A stretch of DNA of 64,000 nt from Plotosus lineatus (GCA_024760905.1 CM045731.1:49646501-49710500), one strand, 5' to 3'; counted from the stretch's first letter, positions 1-11,732 are shown. The notes: generated from the sequence alone by a model not told the origin. Numbers and translations are program-made.

Positions 1-347
1 GATCAGCCATATAATTATTATTGCTATTACCATATCTAAATTATCCTAACACACTGTAATGCATATTTTATGCAAAGTAATTTTACTTTTTATGAATTGT
101 TTTCATTTTTGATGAATGCAGAGAAATGAAAGATGACATGCACATGCAGATGTAAAAGGCAAGGGTTGTCTAAATAAATGAACTATTGTTCGACCATTGT
201 GTGGTTTTGGCTGCTTTTTTGTAAAAGTATATCAGATTCCATAACTTATTACATAAGATGATGGACAAATATATTACAGAGTGAAATAAATATGAAAAAC
301 TCTAAAACAATCATTGATATAGAAATATTCCTATATAAAGTCAATGG
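1..347. other. AT-rich sequence, nothing recognised
   Basis: No coding frame, RNA gene or clear repeat; it may be the body of a DNA element whose end is at 410. Confidence 0.4.
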
Positions 348-410
348 GGTCACAAATGACCCCACTCGGTCATATTAGTCGCCGAAATAGCTTGGTCGCT
401 TGAGGGTTAA
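348..410. mobile_element. piggyBac-like element end (candidate)
   Basis: An inverted pair GGGGTCA/TGACCCC at 348-363 is followed by CGCTTGAGGG and TTAA at 407-410. piggyBac elements insert at TTAA and often begin CCCT; read on the minus strand this end is TTAACCCTCAAGCG. The opposite end was not found, so this is tentative. Confidence 0.3.
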
Positions 411-1168
411 TATTAGATTAATAAGCATCATGAATTGTATGTACAAAATTATAGGCTACTTTCTCAATCAGTCAAATTGTCAACAACAATAACAACAAAA
501 AAAAAAAAACAACAACATACAAACAGCTATCTGGTAAATATGTACATGTAACTGTAGAGTATTTTTCCTCCAGTGTTGCTTGTATGCAGTTTATGCTAAA
601 AAGATTATTGTCTCATTGATGATTTAAAAACATGAGCGATAAGTCTCCACTTCATATCCCTGAGCCAGCAAATTGGATTTAGGCAACTCAATTCTCAGCA
701 AAACAATGGTTAATAATTGAAAGAAGCTTATCGGAGACCATGATTGATTTACGAAGAGCATTGCGTTAAATGTGTATTGATGCAATTGTTTACTTATTTG
801 ATGTTCAGTTACCTTCTTTGGCTTTGATAGTTTTATGAGAAAAAAATATATAGAACTGGTCGATTTCTTATAATGTCACTAGAATTCTACTCCAAGTCTC
901 AGGATAGATGTTATATGCATTATTATGGTCTGTATTTTGGAAAAGAACTTGACATTGGATGAACCTTATCACCGTTTCACTGGAAAATAAATCTCGGCTA
1001 AAACAAGATGGAGGTATTTCCACCTCCCTTCCCCCACGACCAGCAAATATCTTTATTACCCTATAATGCTGAGGCTTAACAGAAATATTTTATGGTGCAG
1101 TATTAGGCCCTAGAGGTTTATGATTACCCAGAATCCAAATACTAAAGACTTTGGGAACTTCACAGATA
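411..1168. other. intergenic, nothing recognised
   Basis: AT-rich unique-looking sequence with an A-run at 499-509. No gene or repeat that I can support. Confidence 0.5.
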
Positions 1169-1169
1169 A

Positions 1170-1220
<51 letters not shown>

Positions 1221-1224
1221 ACAT
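1169..1224. repeat. (CA)n microsatellite
   Basis: About 25 CA units ending in CATACACACAT. The cysteine/valine and threonine/histidine frames over it are translation of the repeat only. Confidence 0.95.
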
Positions 1225-1312
1225 AAACAAGATGGAATCTCTCTGGAAGAGACTGTATCTGTCTTCGATGAATCTCCGGGGAGGGGGACGGGGGATCCTC
1301 AGGCTCTCAAAA

Positions 1313-1655
1313 CTCACTCACTCACTCATTTGTTGAACTGCTTAAATCCTACTAGGATTAATCCTATTAGAGGCTGGAGCCTCTCTCAGACAACACGCAA
1401 CAAAGCTGGGGCACACCCTGAACAGCTCACCAGAACATTTCAGGGTCAACACGCAACCATTCACACTAATACTCACACCTAGGGGCAATTTGACATAGCC
1501 AGTTATCATCATGGTCATGTCTTAAACTGTCGAAGAAAACCAGAGTACCCTGAGTAAACCCAAGCAATCACAAAGAAAACCTACAAAGTCCACAGAGAAA
1601 CACTGTAGCTGAGCCCAGGACTAGAACTCAGGATTGCGACGCCCCCATGCTGCCC
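1313..1655 (-). repeat. SINE family A copy
   Basis: On the minus strand: tRNA-like head near 1650, body, then the tail (GCTGGAGCC, CTAGTAGGATT) and a TGAG-rich 3' end at 1313-1335. Family A is the commonest dispersed repeat in the window; see 26936 for a cleaner copy. Confidence 0.7.
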
Positions 1656-1842
1656 ACTTTGAACCTTGAAATACAAAAAAATTTAAATTTGTTGTTATTA
1701 GTATATTAGCATAGGCTATACTTTGTATGTGATTAATGTTTAATGCTGTCACTTCATGCAAATAAAACATTTTATAGTGGGAACAAACCCACAGGAAATC
1801 CAGACTTAATTCCATACTGGCCATGACCTACACCAGACTGGT

Positions 1843-2172
1843 TTTAATTCATTAATTCATCCAATTTTCCAAACTTTAATCCTACTAGCATTATCTCAGC
1901 CATGTCTGGGTGAAGATGGGGTACACCACAAACAGATTGTCACTCTACTGCAGGGCCAACACATGCACAAAGATTCACACTCATGTCTTGGAGCAATGTG
2001 TACTATTTAATTAGACTTGTTTGCATGTCTTTGGACTTTTGGAGGAATCTGGAGTAATCGGAGGAAACCTATGCAAGCACCACAGAACACCACATAAACA
2101 TTATCTCCCATTCTGGGATTCGAACCCAGGATCTTTGTGCTGTAAGGCAGACGTGCTAACCAGCACCTCTTT
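1843..2172 (-). repeat. SINE family A copy
   Basis: Minus-strand copy with GAACCCAGGATC (inverse B box) near 2125 and the ATTAATTCAT tail end at 1846-1860. Confidence 0.7.
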
Positions 2173-2550
2173 TAATTTATTTATTTATTTGGTCCTGCTT
2201 CCCATAATATTATAAAGACAAATGTCCTAGTAATGAAGTCTAATATACAGTATTAGCATGATATTATACTTGTCCATGACTCTATCCTGGAAGTTCCTAA
2301 ACATGTATGAATTACAACTGGGAATGAATCGTTAATGCATCGCTCACGTTCATGTTAATGAATACGGTCTTTCTTTGTCTCGTGAGTGTCACATCTGACT
2401 GCACACGCACTCCGGTCCCATGAAATGTAAAACACTTAATGAAATGTTAGACTCACATAAAAAAAAAAAAGAAAAAAAAAATTAAATCCCAGTCACATGA
2501 CCAGACACTGGACATGTCAATTCATGTGACTGGAATTTTTGTTTGTTTTT

Positions 2551-2558
2551 GCGCGCGC

Positions 2559-2609
<51 letters not shown>
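2551..2609. repeat. (GC)n-(GT)n microsatellite
   Basis: Five GC units run straight into about 24 GT units; alternating purine-pyrimidine DNA of this kind favours Z-form. Confidence 0.95.
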
Positions 2610-2610
<1 letters not shown>

Positions 2611-2758
2611 TCCATGTAAACCTTTTACCTTTAAAAACAAACAAACAGTGTACCTCATATATTGTGATATCCATATTTGTTTCAGATTATTTAGAACATG
2701 TAAAACTATTTTAATACATTATTTAAAGACATTTGCTTAAAAAAACCTCGCTCGTCCA

Positions 2759-2759
<1 letters not shown>

Positions 2760-2791
<32 letters not shown>
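2760..2791. repeat. (CA)n microsatellite
   Basis: Short uninterrupted CA array. Confidence 0.9.
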
Positions 2792-2795
<4 letters not shown>

Positions 2796-4165
2796 TTCTG
2801 ATGTCACAAATTTGATGGCGTAATCACAAAAAAAGATGGGATTACATGGAAAATCTTATCTGTGACACCAGTTCTGACCTGAATATCTTCTATTTATTCT
2901 TTCTTTTGTTCTTTCTTTTCTACTGTCATTGATTGAATGATTTGAACTCTCTCACTTTGAAGAGGATTAATCTGGTTGCAGTGACGAGGAGGGGCGTAGA
3001 CCATGTGTATCAGCTCTCCCAGCATACACAGTGATATGACTTGATCTCATCATGGTCTTTTTTAGTCTCTTAATATATAAACAACTGGATTTAAGTGGAA
3101 TACAAATCCGATTGCACCTCCTATTTCCTTTCTTCTTTAAAAGTAGGCTTTCACTCCGACAGTTCGTCGCAGGGGCTTGCATAAGCTGTGTGGTTTACCG
3201 ATAGCAATCTGTTGACACGGTCTTCCCCATGTCACTAGTCTTACGTACCTGTGGCATCTACCCCAGTGAGTCCATGCTGGTTTTTTTTTTTTTTTTTTTT
3301 TGCTTTTTAACTGGCCTCAAATGTGCTGGTGCAAGCATATTTCCTTCTGTCTTTCAGTCTTTTGTCATTCTTATCAAGGTGACGAACCATCATAAACCCC
3401 ATCCAGGCATCCAGAGAGAGAGAGAAACCAGTAAATTCCGAAAGTTATCCACAATTATTCCAAGTGCATGTAATTCCATATAGGCTAACTGTGGCATTAC
3501 TGCCATATCTCGTTCAGTGGAAATGAAAAAGACTCATTGAAGAGAAGGTACAAATAGGCAGTGGTTACAAATGGAGTTTGGTCAGTGGTCGGAGATCCCT
3601 ATTGTGAAGATAGACAGGACTTTGTTCACAAACTGGAGTTTGAAGTTTCAAAGGGGGAAATAGGCAGCGGAATTACATCAGTTCGGATCAGTCCTTTGAC
3701 TTTTAGCCTCAGGCGGCATGGGTGACTGATTATAGGACGTGGACATAACATAGCAGCCTCATATCACATGCAAGGAACTATTCAGGACTCCGGATGTCCT
3801 CCATAATCAATTTCAAAATACATTGGCAAGACTTGATGGTACTCGCTTCAAAAGAGATGAAACAGAAAATATGACAAGATATTATACATTGTAAACATTT
3901 TTAGATGTTATAAAATATCAACTTTATAATATATCGGCTTTATTTGTCTTAATAGAGTTTGTTTTACTACCAGCTGTAAAAATTATTCACATTGCAAATT
4001 CAAAAGAATGCATGTAAGATCTCATGCTCTTTTTTGTAAAAATAAATAATAAATAAATAAAATCTCATGCTATTTTTATGTTCTTGTGCAGAACAGTATA
4101 TACAATAACAATGATTTGCCTGAGGCTTGGTAGATATCATTGAAATGTCTCCAGGATAGTCCCTG
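2792..4165. other. intergenic, nothing recognised
   Basis: Unique-looking sequence with a T-run at 3282-3301. Short frames here (for example at 2967-3182 minus) show no family resemblance. Confidence 0.5.
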
Positions 4166-4169
4166 GAGT

Positions 4170-4452
4170 CTCACTCACTCAATCCTATTATAGAGGCTGG
4201 AGCCTATCTCAGCCCGCACAGAGTGAAGGAAGGATACACTCTGAACTCGCCAAACTATTGAGGGGCCAAATTCAGATCCACAACTAGGGGCAGCCTAATG
4301 TGCATGTTTTTGGATTGGCGGAAGAAACCGGAGCACAGGGAGGAAACACACATAAGCATATGGAAACTGTACAGTACTTAGAAACAAATAGGTCATCGAC
4401 TCAAACCAATGAACTTCTTCCTGTGAGGCGGACATGCTAACCAATAACCGCC
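4170..4452 (-). repeat. SINE family A copy
   Basis: Minus-strand copy: tail CACTCACTCAATCCTA at the left, GAGGCGGACATGCTAACC head at the right. Confidence 0.7.
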
Positions 4453-4922
4453 AAAGACTCGTGGCTTCCCGCAATCTGCCTGCGGGTCATGGGAATAACG
4501 CTGCCGGGTCGGCATGGTTTACAGTCGGAACTACGACATTATCTGATCATCTTCAAACTTTGGATTTTTGTTCTTGATTAATGAAAACATTCTTGGCAAA
4601 CTTTTTGCTTTCATCTATCTTAAGATCCAAGAATTTCACCTATAGTGCCGCGATATGAATGCCCCAGGCCGTCTCTCTTAATCATGGCCCTGGTTTCAAA
4701 AACCCACAAAATAGGACTGCAATGCTCTTCCATTATTCCTGTAACTCAGGCAACTTTGGCAGCCTGCTTTGAACACTCTCATTTTTGAAAGCTATTTTTT
4801 CCAGACAATTGAGAGGTACGGAACACCCAGCCAAGAGCACCCAGGAGTGCAGGGGAGGCAGGATCTGACACAGCGGTCACATACCACCATAACACCATAC
4901 CATCTTGTATATAGACAGTATA

Positions 4923-4926
<4 letters not shown>

Positions 4927-5001
<75 letters not shown>
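4927..5001. repeat. (CA)n microsatellite
   Basis: About 36 uninterrupted CA units, one of the longest here. Confidence 0.95.
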
Positions 5002-5780
5002 GTATTCGACGTAATAAGCGACCTGCTCCAATAAGCCCCCCCCCAATGTTTTTGATCTTACATGTAATCTTACATCTAATAACAGCAAAATTGTAGATCA
5101 AATTTACCAATTTTATTTGATCAGTCTCTGTAACCAAAATGGGGTGTTCACTGCCTGTAAAAGTGAGTTTACAGGGTATTTCAAGACCCCCTGCCACTGG
5201 GGAATTTCTATAATGTTCATCAGTAACAACACTTGTGATTGTTCTGCCATGCTTTAAAAAACAGGAAAATATTTTGCTGTGTTCTCTTGGTAAATGTCCA
5301 ACAACTCATGAACCATTAGAAACTGTTACATCCAAACTATTTCTGAATGAATGGAAAGATGAGCCAGATATGGACCTATCAGGAAGTGATGCTGAGTATT
5401 TTTCATGATTCTCGTTCCTGGCCATGTGCTTGTTTATGTTAGTGTTGATTGGTCCAACTTGCCATGCGCTAAAGTAAGTTGACATTCCTGTTGATTGGCT
5501 CATTTTACATGGGAAAATGTTTCAAGGAAATGTTTCAAGGAAAAGCACCCGGTGGGAAAAGTAAGGGAAGGAAAAGTTTTTTATTTATTTATTTATGCTG
5601 TTTACTGTTTATTTTCAGCTTTCATGTAAGTAGTTTGGTTGATACCACAAAATGAATAACACAAATCTCCCTAAAACTCTTTTATTGTTCTGTTATTATT
5701 CATGTTTTCCACCTCGATGGTGATAAGCACTTATAGTTCCACTCCGCTGGTAATCATTTTAATAAGCGTCCACCCACTTC

Positions 5781-5787
<7 letters not shown>
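5002..5787. other. intergenic, possible old DNA element
   Basis: Begins CGTATTCGACGTAATAAGCG and ends near TTTTAATAAGCG at 5757-5768, sharing AATAAGCG. The two ends are in the same, not opposite, orientation, so I cannot call a transposon. A 14-base tandem repeat (AAATGTTTCAAGG) lies at about 5515-5540. Confidence 0.3.

Positions 5788-5838
<51 letters not shown>
5788..5838. repeat. (TA)n microsatellite
   Basis: About 25 TA units, directly abutting the LINE fragment that follows. Confidence 0.95.
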
Positions 5839-5840
<2 letters not shown>

Positions 5841-5842
<2 letters not shown>

Positions 5843-6250
5843 AGTGGCCCTGGGGAAAAGACAGGAGGCAGAACTGGAGGTAGCAGAGATGACAATGTTG
5901 AGGTTTTCTCTGGGAGTAACGAGGATGGATAGGATCAGGAATGAGCACATCAGAGGGACAGCACATGAAATACGTTTGGGAGACAAAGTCAGAGAGGCTA
6001 GATTGAGATGATTTGGACATGTACAGAGGAGGGATAGTGAGTATATTGGTAATAGGATGCTGAGGTTGGAACTACCAGGCAGAAGGCCTAGAGGAAGACC
6101 AAAGAGACGATTCATGGACGTGGTGAAAGAGGGCATGAAGACAGTTGGTGTAAGAGGAGAAGAAGATGCAGAGTATAGGGTGAGGTGGAGGCAGATGATT
6201 CGCTGTGACGACCCCTGAAGGGAATAGCCGAAAGGAAAAGAAGAAGAAGA
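5841..6250 (+). mobile_element. RTE-like LINE, 5'-truncated 3' end
   Basis: Starts abruptly at ACAGTGGCCCTGGGGAAAAG, which matches 57677-57696 of the longer LINE, and runs to its 3' end with CGACCCCTGAAGGGAA and an AGAAGAAGA tail. It covers the last part of the reverse transcriptase region, with RMRNEHIRGTA-like and GRPRGRPKRR-like motifs in broken frames. Severe 5' truncation is typical of target-primed insertion. Confidence 0.85.
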
Positions 6251-6548
6251 CAGTTGGCCCTCTACTTACGAAATTAATCTGTTCCAGAGCATTTTTCATA
6301 GCCTGGAGTTTTCATAAATAGAGCTGCATTTTACATGTAAAACGTGTGATTCGTTCCAACGCTCCCAAGATTACCCCATAAACCCTTTCAAAATGATAAA
6401 AGTGCACCAATTTTTGTATGAAATATATGTTAAAAGTGAAAGAAAATTATTTATTAAACAATTTAAACATTTTATTAACATATTAAACCATTTTATTAAT
6501 ATATTTATGAATTGAACATTTTTTATTAACGCACATACACACAGACAC

Positions 6549-6578
6549 ATTGTCTCTCTCTCTCTCTCTCTCTCTCTA

Positions 6579-6659
<81 letters not shown>

Positions 6660-6720
6660 CACGCACACACACGCACACACACACACACACACACACACCC
6701 ACACACAAAAACACTGTCTC

Positions 6721-6764
<44 letters not shown>

Positions 6765-6798
6765 TCACACACACACACAGACACACACACACACATAT
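6549..6798. repeat. compound (TC)n-(CA)n microsatellite
   Basis: Two successive TC blocks, each followed by a CA block with CG-containing interruptions (ACGCACACAC). The double pattern looks like duplication of an initial compound array. Confidence 0.95.
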
Positions 6799-6991
6799 TT
6801 GTGGCGTGCTCCGCCAAATGTGGGCTCCACCCATACGCAGCGCGAAGCCGACGCCGGAGCTTTTGAGACGGGGTATTCAAAGCGTGCTTGACAAACTGGA
6901 GGTCCGGACTCAACATTAACTTGTTTCCTTGAGGGATCGGAGGACCGGATGAGCCGCGTTTTGCTCACATTCGGCGGAGCGTGCCACATTT
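6797..6991. mobile_element. small palindromic-ended module, copy 1
   Basis: Opens TGTGGCGTGCTCCGCCAAAT and closes with ATTCGGCGGAGCGTGCCACA, a 20-base near-perfect inverted repeat about 195 bases apart. It may be a MITE nested in the larger element. Confidence 0.5.
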
Positions 6992-7409
6992 ATTAAACAT
7001 TTACTGAATTAAACAACTTAAAAAACTAAAAATAATCTGCATTGAGAACTCTCAAAAGAGACTTAAAGAACACCTGCCTTCTTTCTGACTGACTCTTTAC
7101 GCAGTCCTGTATCTGTCAGGGCAAGTGCATCACATCTCTGCTCAAATAGGTCATTGAAACTGTCTTCATTTCTTATTGTTTCACTTGGTTGTCTAGTCAT
7201 GTAAACCCATAATCATTACGAATGAGCCATGTTTATAAAATTATAAGATGAGCACTCCCAAATAAACTCACGAAAGTCACAAACCAACAGTACAACTCTC
7301 CTTTACACGTGTGACAAACAGGCATGGGTACACTACTATGGACATTCAGAACATTTTTATGAACCAATTTTTTTATTAACCAAACCAAACAATATTAAAA
7401 ATTATTAAA

Positions 7410-7618
7410 CATTTGTGATGCGCTCCGCCAAGTGCAGGAGGCGTCACGGCCAACACCGGAGCTTTTGGGGCGGAACGCAGCTTGTCCGGACTTCCGATAT
7501 GTTAAGCAGGAAAGTACGCTTTGAACACTTGTTTAGTACTCAACATTCACCTGTTTGCTTGAGGGATCGGAGGTCCGGATGAGCCACGTTTTGCCCACAA
7601 TCGGCGGAGAGCGCTACA
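7410..7618. mobile_element. small palindromic-ended module, copy 2
   Basis: Opens TGTGATGCGCTCCGCCAAGT and closes CAATCGGCGGAGAGCGCTAC, a diverged copy of 6797-6991. Sequence after both copies (AATTAAACAACT and on) also matches, so the whole block is a tandem duplication. Confidence 0.5.
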
Positions 7619-7946
7619 TTAATTAAACATATACTGAATTAAACAACTGAAAAAAATGAAAAATAAGCTGCAATGAGCACTTTCGAAACTCACAAACCAA
7701 CAGTACAGCTCTCCTTTACGCGCGTGACAAACAAGCTTTATGGGTACAGTACTATGGAGATTCAGCTCTCTCCTGGCCAATGGGAGGCCAATGGGAGGCC
7801 AGTGGAGTGGGATGTTGGGAGACATTTTCATAAGAAGAAAGCGCTTTTCGTAAGAAGTTGTTTCGTATACAGAGTACGAAAATTTATGAAAATGTTTTTT
7901 GTAACCTGGATTTTTCGTATTCAGAGGTTTTCGTAAGTCGAGGGCC

Positions 7947-7949
<3 letters not shown>

Positions 7950-7981
<32 letters not shown>
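7950..7981. repeat. (TA)n microsatellite
   Basis: About 15 TA units at the right edge of the DNA element. Confidence 0.9.
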
Positions 7982-7983
<2 letters not shown>

Positions 7984-8970
7984 AGTTATGTGGCCATAAT
8001 AAATAAACATGAACAGAATAAACATTTAATAAAAACTTAAATGAAGTTTATGAATGAATCTGTGGTGGAAGAGTCTGTGCTTACTCCACAAAAAATAAGT
8101 AAGTTGCCCGGGTTGCTATGTTTCATATACATAGTAAATTTACATGTCTGGATAGGTGTCTAGTTAAAAAGTAGCTTAATTATTCTTTTAAAGCCCCAAT
8201 TAGGGTGCATGCCAGAAGCAGTAAAAATATTTCCCTCTTGTTATTCCATGAAGCAACAATCCACCCCAGAAATTACTAGTGGCAAAAGAATAATCTATGA
8301 ATATTATAAATATATATCTCATAATAATAGCTCAACATGGTCTCGGGTTCGAGGCCTCAGCTCAGGTTCCTGTTTGCATGAACTATACGTGTTCTTTTTG
8401 AATGGGTGATTTCCTAGCATTACTTTTCCATCTTGCATGAATAGTTAATGACAAGGATATGCCTGGTTCTAATACCCTGACTTTGCATGTGATGAAAAAA
8501 GCCATAACCTTGTGGATTAGTTTTTATAGAGGTGTTCAGGGCCATCAGGAAGAGATCACATCGCGTTGGAAGATGTGGGTTATGATAAGGACTGTAATGG
8601 TAAGATAGATAAAAATTTGTAGAGTGTGAGTCACTGATTTGCCGTGTAATTTATCCACCTCGGGGGATTTGTCAGTGTGGATAGAACAAAGCTTTTGAGT
8701 AAACATGAGTTTTCTGAAGGATATGCTGAGGCTGGCGTAACATACTGTATAGAAATAACAGGATGTGCAGGAATGAGCTTAATTGGTACTTTTTTGAAAA
8801 GGATAGTTGGTTTACTATGAATTATAAATGATGTTTGCTAATAAACATAAACACAGCAGTTGATTTTTAATACAAAACCTGCAGTACAGTTCTGAACCTA
8901 CACCATAATGTGTTTCTGGTCCATCTCTAAATTACAAGTTTGTGAGTAAAGTTTAGGTGTTTTCCAGACT
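7982..8970. other. intergenic, nothing recognised
   Basis: AT-rich unique-looking sequence without a supportable gene. Confidence 0.5.
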
Positions 8971-8976
8971 ACTCCA

Positions 8977-9165
8977 ATCACTCACTCATTCATCACTGAG
9001 TTGGTGAACCCAGGGGCAATTTGGAACATCCAATTAGCCTAATGTATGTTTTTAGACTATTGGAGGAAATTGGAGAACCCAGAAGAACATGTAAACCCAC
9101 ACAGAAACGTCCTCATCGAGCCCAGGACTAGACCCCAGGACCTTCTTGCTGTGTAGCAAAAGTGC
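8977..9165 (-). repeat. SINE family A fragment
   Basis: Minus-strand fragment with CAGGGGCAATTTGGAA and the inverse head near 9135. Confidence 0.6.
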
Positions 9166-9174
9166 AAACTTGCA

Positions 9175-9300
9175 GACATGCTTGCAGGGGTTTCCTCTGG
9201 GTTCTCCGGTTTCCTCCCATTGTCCAAAGAGATGGAAAATAGGTCAAGTGACTACTTTAAATTGCCCATCGTGAATCTGACTGTGAATTCATGTCTCTCA
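9175..9300 (+). repeat. SINE family A fragment
   Basis: Plus-strand fragment (GTTTCCTCTGGGTTCTCCGG) meeting the previous fragment head to head. Confidence 0.6.
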
Positions 9301-9324
9301 CTGAATAGTCCTTGGACTCTTGTG

Positions 9325-9678
9325 CACTCACTTATTAATAGCATTGCTTTATCCTATCAGGGTCATGGTGAGGCTTGTGCATTTCTCAGCTGACACTGGG
9401 TGAGGGTGACGTACACCCTGAACAGCTCACCAGACCATTGCAGTGCTGATAAACAAACACAAACATTCACAATCACACCTAGGAACAATTTCAAACAGCC
9501 AGTAAGTCTAATTTGCATGTTTTTGGAGTGTTGGGAGAAACTGGCGCACATGGAGGAAACCTACAAAAACGGGGAGAACATGCAAATGCTACACAGAAAC
9601 ACCTTTCCGAGGCTGAACCTTGAACCCAGGACCTTATTGCTGTGAGGAAGATGTGCTAATCACTGACATGATGCCTCC
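9325..9678 (-). repeat. SINE family A copy
   Basis: Nearly full minus-strand copy: CTTATTAATAGCATTGC tail side at left, AGATGTGCTAATCACTGAC head at right. Confidence 0.7.
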
Positions 9679-9744
9679 CACCAGTAAAATAAATCACACT
9701 CAATGTAAACAGCTCATCAGTGTTTGATAGTCAGTAATAAGATT

Positions 9745-10067
9745 AGAGGATTCAACCATTCACACTTACACTCACTCCTAGGGGCAATTTGGCATCCTTT
9801 AATGTCTAGTGGTGACTCAGTGGCTAAAGCTCTGGATTACTTACCCATGAGTCAGGGGTTGCCAAGCTGCCAATGTTGGGTCCTTTGCAAGGCCCCTTAG
9901 TTGTTCAGTTATATGAAAACATGTATTGGGTGTCTGTCCAATGCCATGAACGTAAATGGAATGTGCATGTCATTAGACTGTGGGAGAAAACTGGAGTACC
10001 CAGAGGTAACCCAAGCAAACTCAAAGAGAGGATACACCCTGAACTGCTTGCTACTCTGTTGCAGGGT

Positions 10068-10154
<87 letters not shown>

Positions 10155-10185
10155 GGGCAAACTGGAAAATTCAATTAGCCTAATA
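9745..10185 (-). repeat. SINE family A fragments around a microsatellite
   Basis: Family A segments at 9755-9800, 9940-10070 and 10150-10185. The CA array lies between GCAGGGTGAC and CTAGGGGCAA, exactly where intact copies have a GTGTGAGTGTGAATGG stretch. A second tRNA-like SINE piece (9800-9930, plus strand) is interposed. Confidence 0.6.
10069..10150. repeat. (CA)n microsatellite
   Basis: Forty-one uninterrupted CA units inside a SINE family A copy. Confidence 0.95.
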
Positions 10186-10580
10186 ATTGTGGCTCAGTGG
10201 TTAAGAAACAGGATTAATAATTTGAAGATTTGGGGTTCATATTCCTGTACCAATATGCTGCCCCTGTTGGACCCTTAACCCTCAATTGTTCAATTGTATA
10301 AAAATAGGAATAATTAATTTAAAATATAATAATAACTAATATTTTTGGGGTGTCAGCCATGGCATAATGGTTAGCGAAGTGGCACAAGCTGCACCTTCCA
10401 TTCCTAAAATGCCCTTGAGCAAGGCACCTAACCCTCAACTGCCCTTCAGGTACTGTGTGGCAGCCCACTGTTCCAAGTGTGCGCTCACTGTTTGTGGGAG
10501 AGTGCTCATTTTGGGTAGGTTAAATGCAGCGGCAATAATTTCCCTTGTGGGATTAAACCAGTATATCAGAAATTCATGAA
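10186..10580 (+). repeat. tRNA-headed SINE family D fragments
   Basis: Two pieces (10186-10310 and 10352-10575) containing GTGGCTCAGTGGTTAAG-like heads and CTTGAGCAAGGCACCTAACC bodies. The same family occurs at 16225-16400, 35634-35770 and 50065-50262. Confidence 0.55.
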
Positions 10581-10639
10581 AATCATTGTAAAGTTTTTAA
10601 ATTAATAATTATTATAAATGACTATGGAAAAGGGGTTCT

Positions 10640-10996
10640 GTTAAATGCCCATCCTTCCATTCTATGAAACCACTTTATCATAATTAGGGTTGCAGGAAAA
10701 CTGGCACCCATCCCAGCCGACTCCGGGCAAGGGCAGAGTTCACCCTGGACAGCTCGCCAGGCCATCGCAGGGCAGAAACACGCTGATGGCTATGCAGCCT
10801 ACTCTTGTCGAAAGTCAGTAATGGTTCTTTTACATGCCTCACACCATAAACAGTGAGAGACATGGCCAGCCTTTGATAACCCAGTTAGCTGCAATAAGGG
10901 GACAGTGATAACCCGTTGAGAGTGGGGCCTTGAACCCACAACCTTGGGATCAGTGATCCATCACCCTTTACGTAACACCAGGCCACCACTGCCCTG
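10640..10996 (-). repeat. SINE family S2 copy with L2-like tail
   Basis: Minus strand: head GGGCAGTGGTGGCCTGGTG, body with ACTTTCGACAAGAGTAGGCT, then at CGTGTTTCTGCCCTGCGATG it switches to the tail shared with family A (GAGCTGTCCAGGGTG, AATTATGATAAAG). Compare 18495-18842 for the other tail. Confidence 0.75.
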
Positions 10997-11035
10997 TTAA
11001 ATGCCGTAAATCTTAAAATCCTTAAAAAAAATACC

Positions 11036-11195
11036 AATATGCATGTATTTAGACTGTGGAAAGAAGCTGAAAGTACCCTGAGGAAACCCATACAAACACA
11101 TGGAAAACATGTGCATTTCACACTGACACATCCTTGTGAATTAACCCAGGACCTTCTTACTGTGAGGCAGACATGATCATGACTCCAACATGTGA
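11036..11195 (-). repeat. SINE family A fragment
   Basis: Minus-strand fragment from the GCATGTATTTAGACTGTGG block to a degraded head. Confidence 0.55.
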
Positions 11196-11339
11196 TGCCC
11201 ATAATTCCAATTGACACACCTAATTTATTTTTATCTCGTTTCTGCATTATTGCAACAACAAAATTACATAATCTATCTAATTAAAACAGACTAAGTAGTG
11301 AATATCCATAACTCAAATCAATTTTTATTTGAATTTTGA

Positions 11340-11650
11340 TATACGTACTGTATTAATCCCTAAAGGGAAATAATTTCCACTGCATGTAACCCATCCGAAA
11401 TCAGCACACACACAAATGTAAACAATGAGCATGCACATGCACTCGAAGCAGTGGGCCTCCACACACATTGGGGACACCCAGAGAGCAGTTGGGAGTTAAG
11501 TGCCTTGCTCAAGACACTTCACGCATTTATGTTAAGGAAGGGAAGGCGCTGCTCACTCCCCCACTACCACTCATTTTTTCTGCTGGTTCGAGAATCAATC
11601 CAGTGCTCTTTCGATTCCAAAGTCTAACCATTAGGCTGTGGGAATCCCAA
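11340..11650 (-). repeat. tRNA-headed SINE (family D-like) copy
   Basis: Left part CCCTAAAGGGAAATAATTTC, middle AAGTGCCTTGCTCAAGACAC, right part GTCTAACCATTAGGCTGTGG (inverse head). Heavily diverged. Confidence 0.5.
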
Positions 11651-11729
11651 CATTAGTGGCAATTTCATTTTGCATTTTCCTAGCTCACAAAGTTAGCACG
11701 TGAGTTGGCTGTGGGCTTTGTGACATGCA

Positions 11730-11732
<3 letters not shown>

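Larger units (their letters stand above)
6251..7951. mobile_element. DNA transposon (MITE) with CAGTTGGCCC/AGTCGGCCC ends
   Basis: Left end CAGTTGGCCCTCTACTTACG and right end, on the other strand, AGTCGGCCCTCGACTTACG, form terminal inverted repeats; the right side abuts TA. No transposase remains. The interior holds a long compound microsatellite and two copies of a smaller palindromic module. Type is inferred as Tc1/mariner-like from ends and TA. Confidence 0.65.

Noticed and set aside
1090..1482. Open frames rich in Cys/Val or Thr/His over CA arrays here and at 2.5, 4.9, 6.6, 10.1, 11.7, 16.9, 19.3, 28.5 and 51.4 kb
   Set aside because: They are translations of dinucleotide repeats on both strands; the flanks carry no splice or coding signal.
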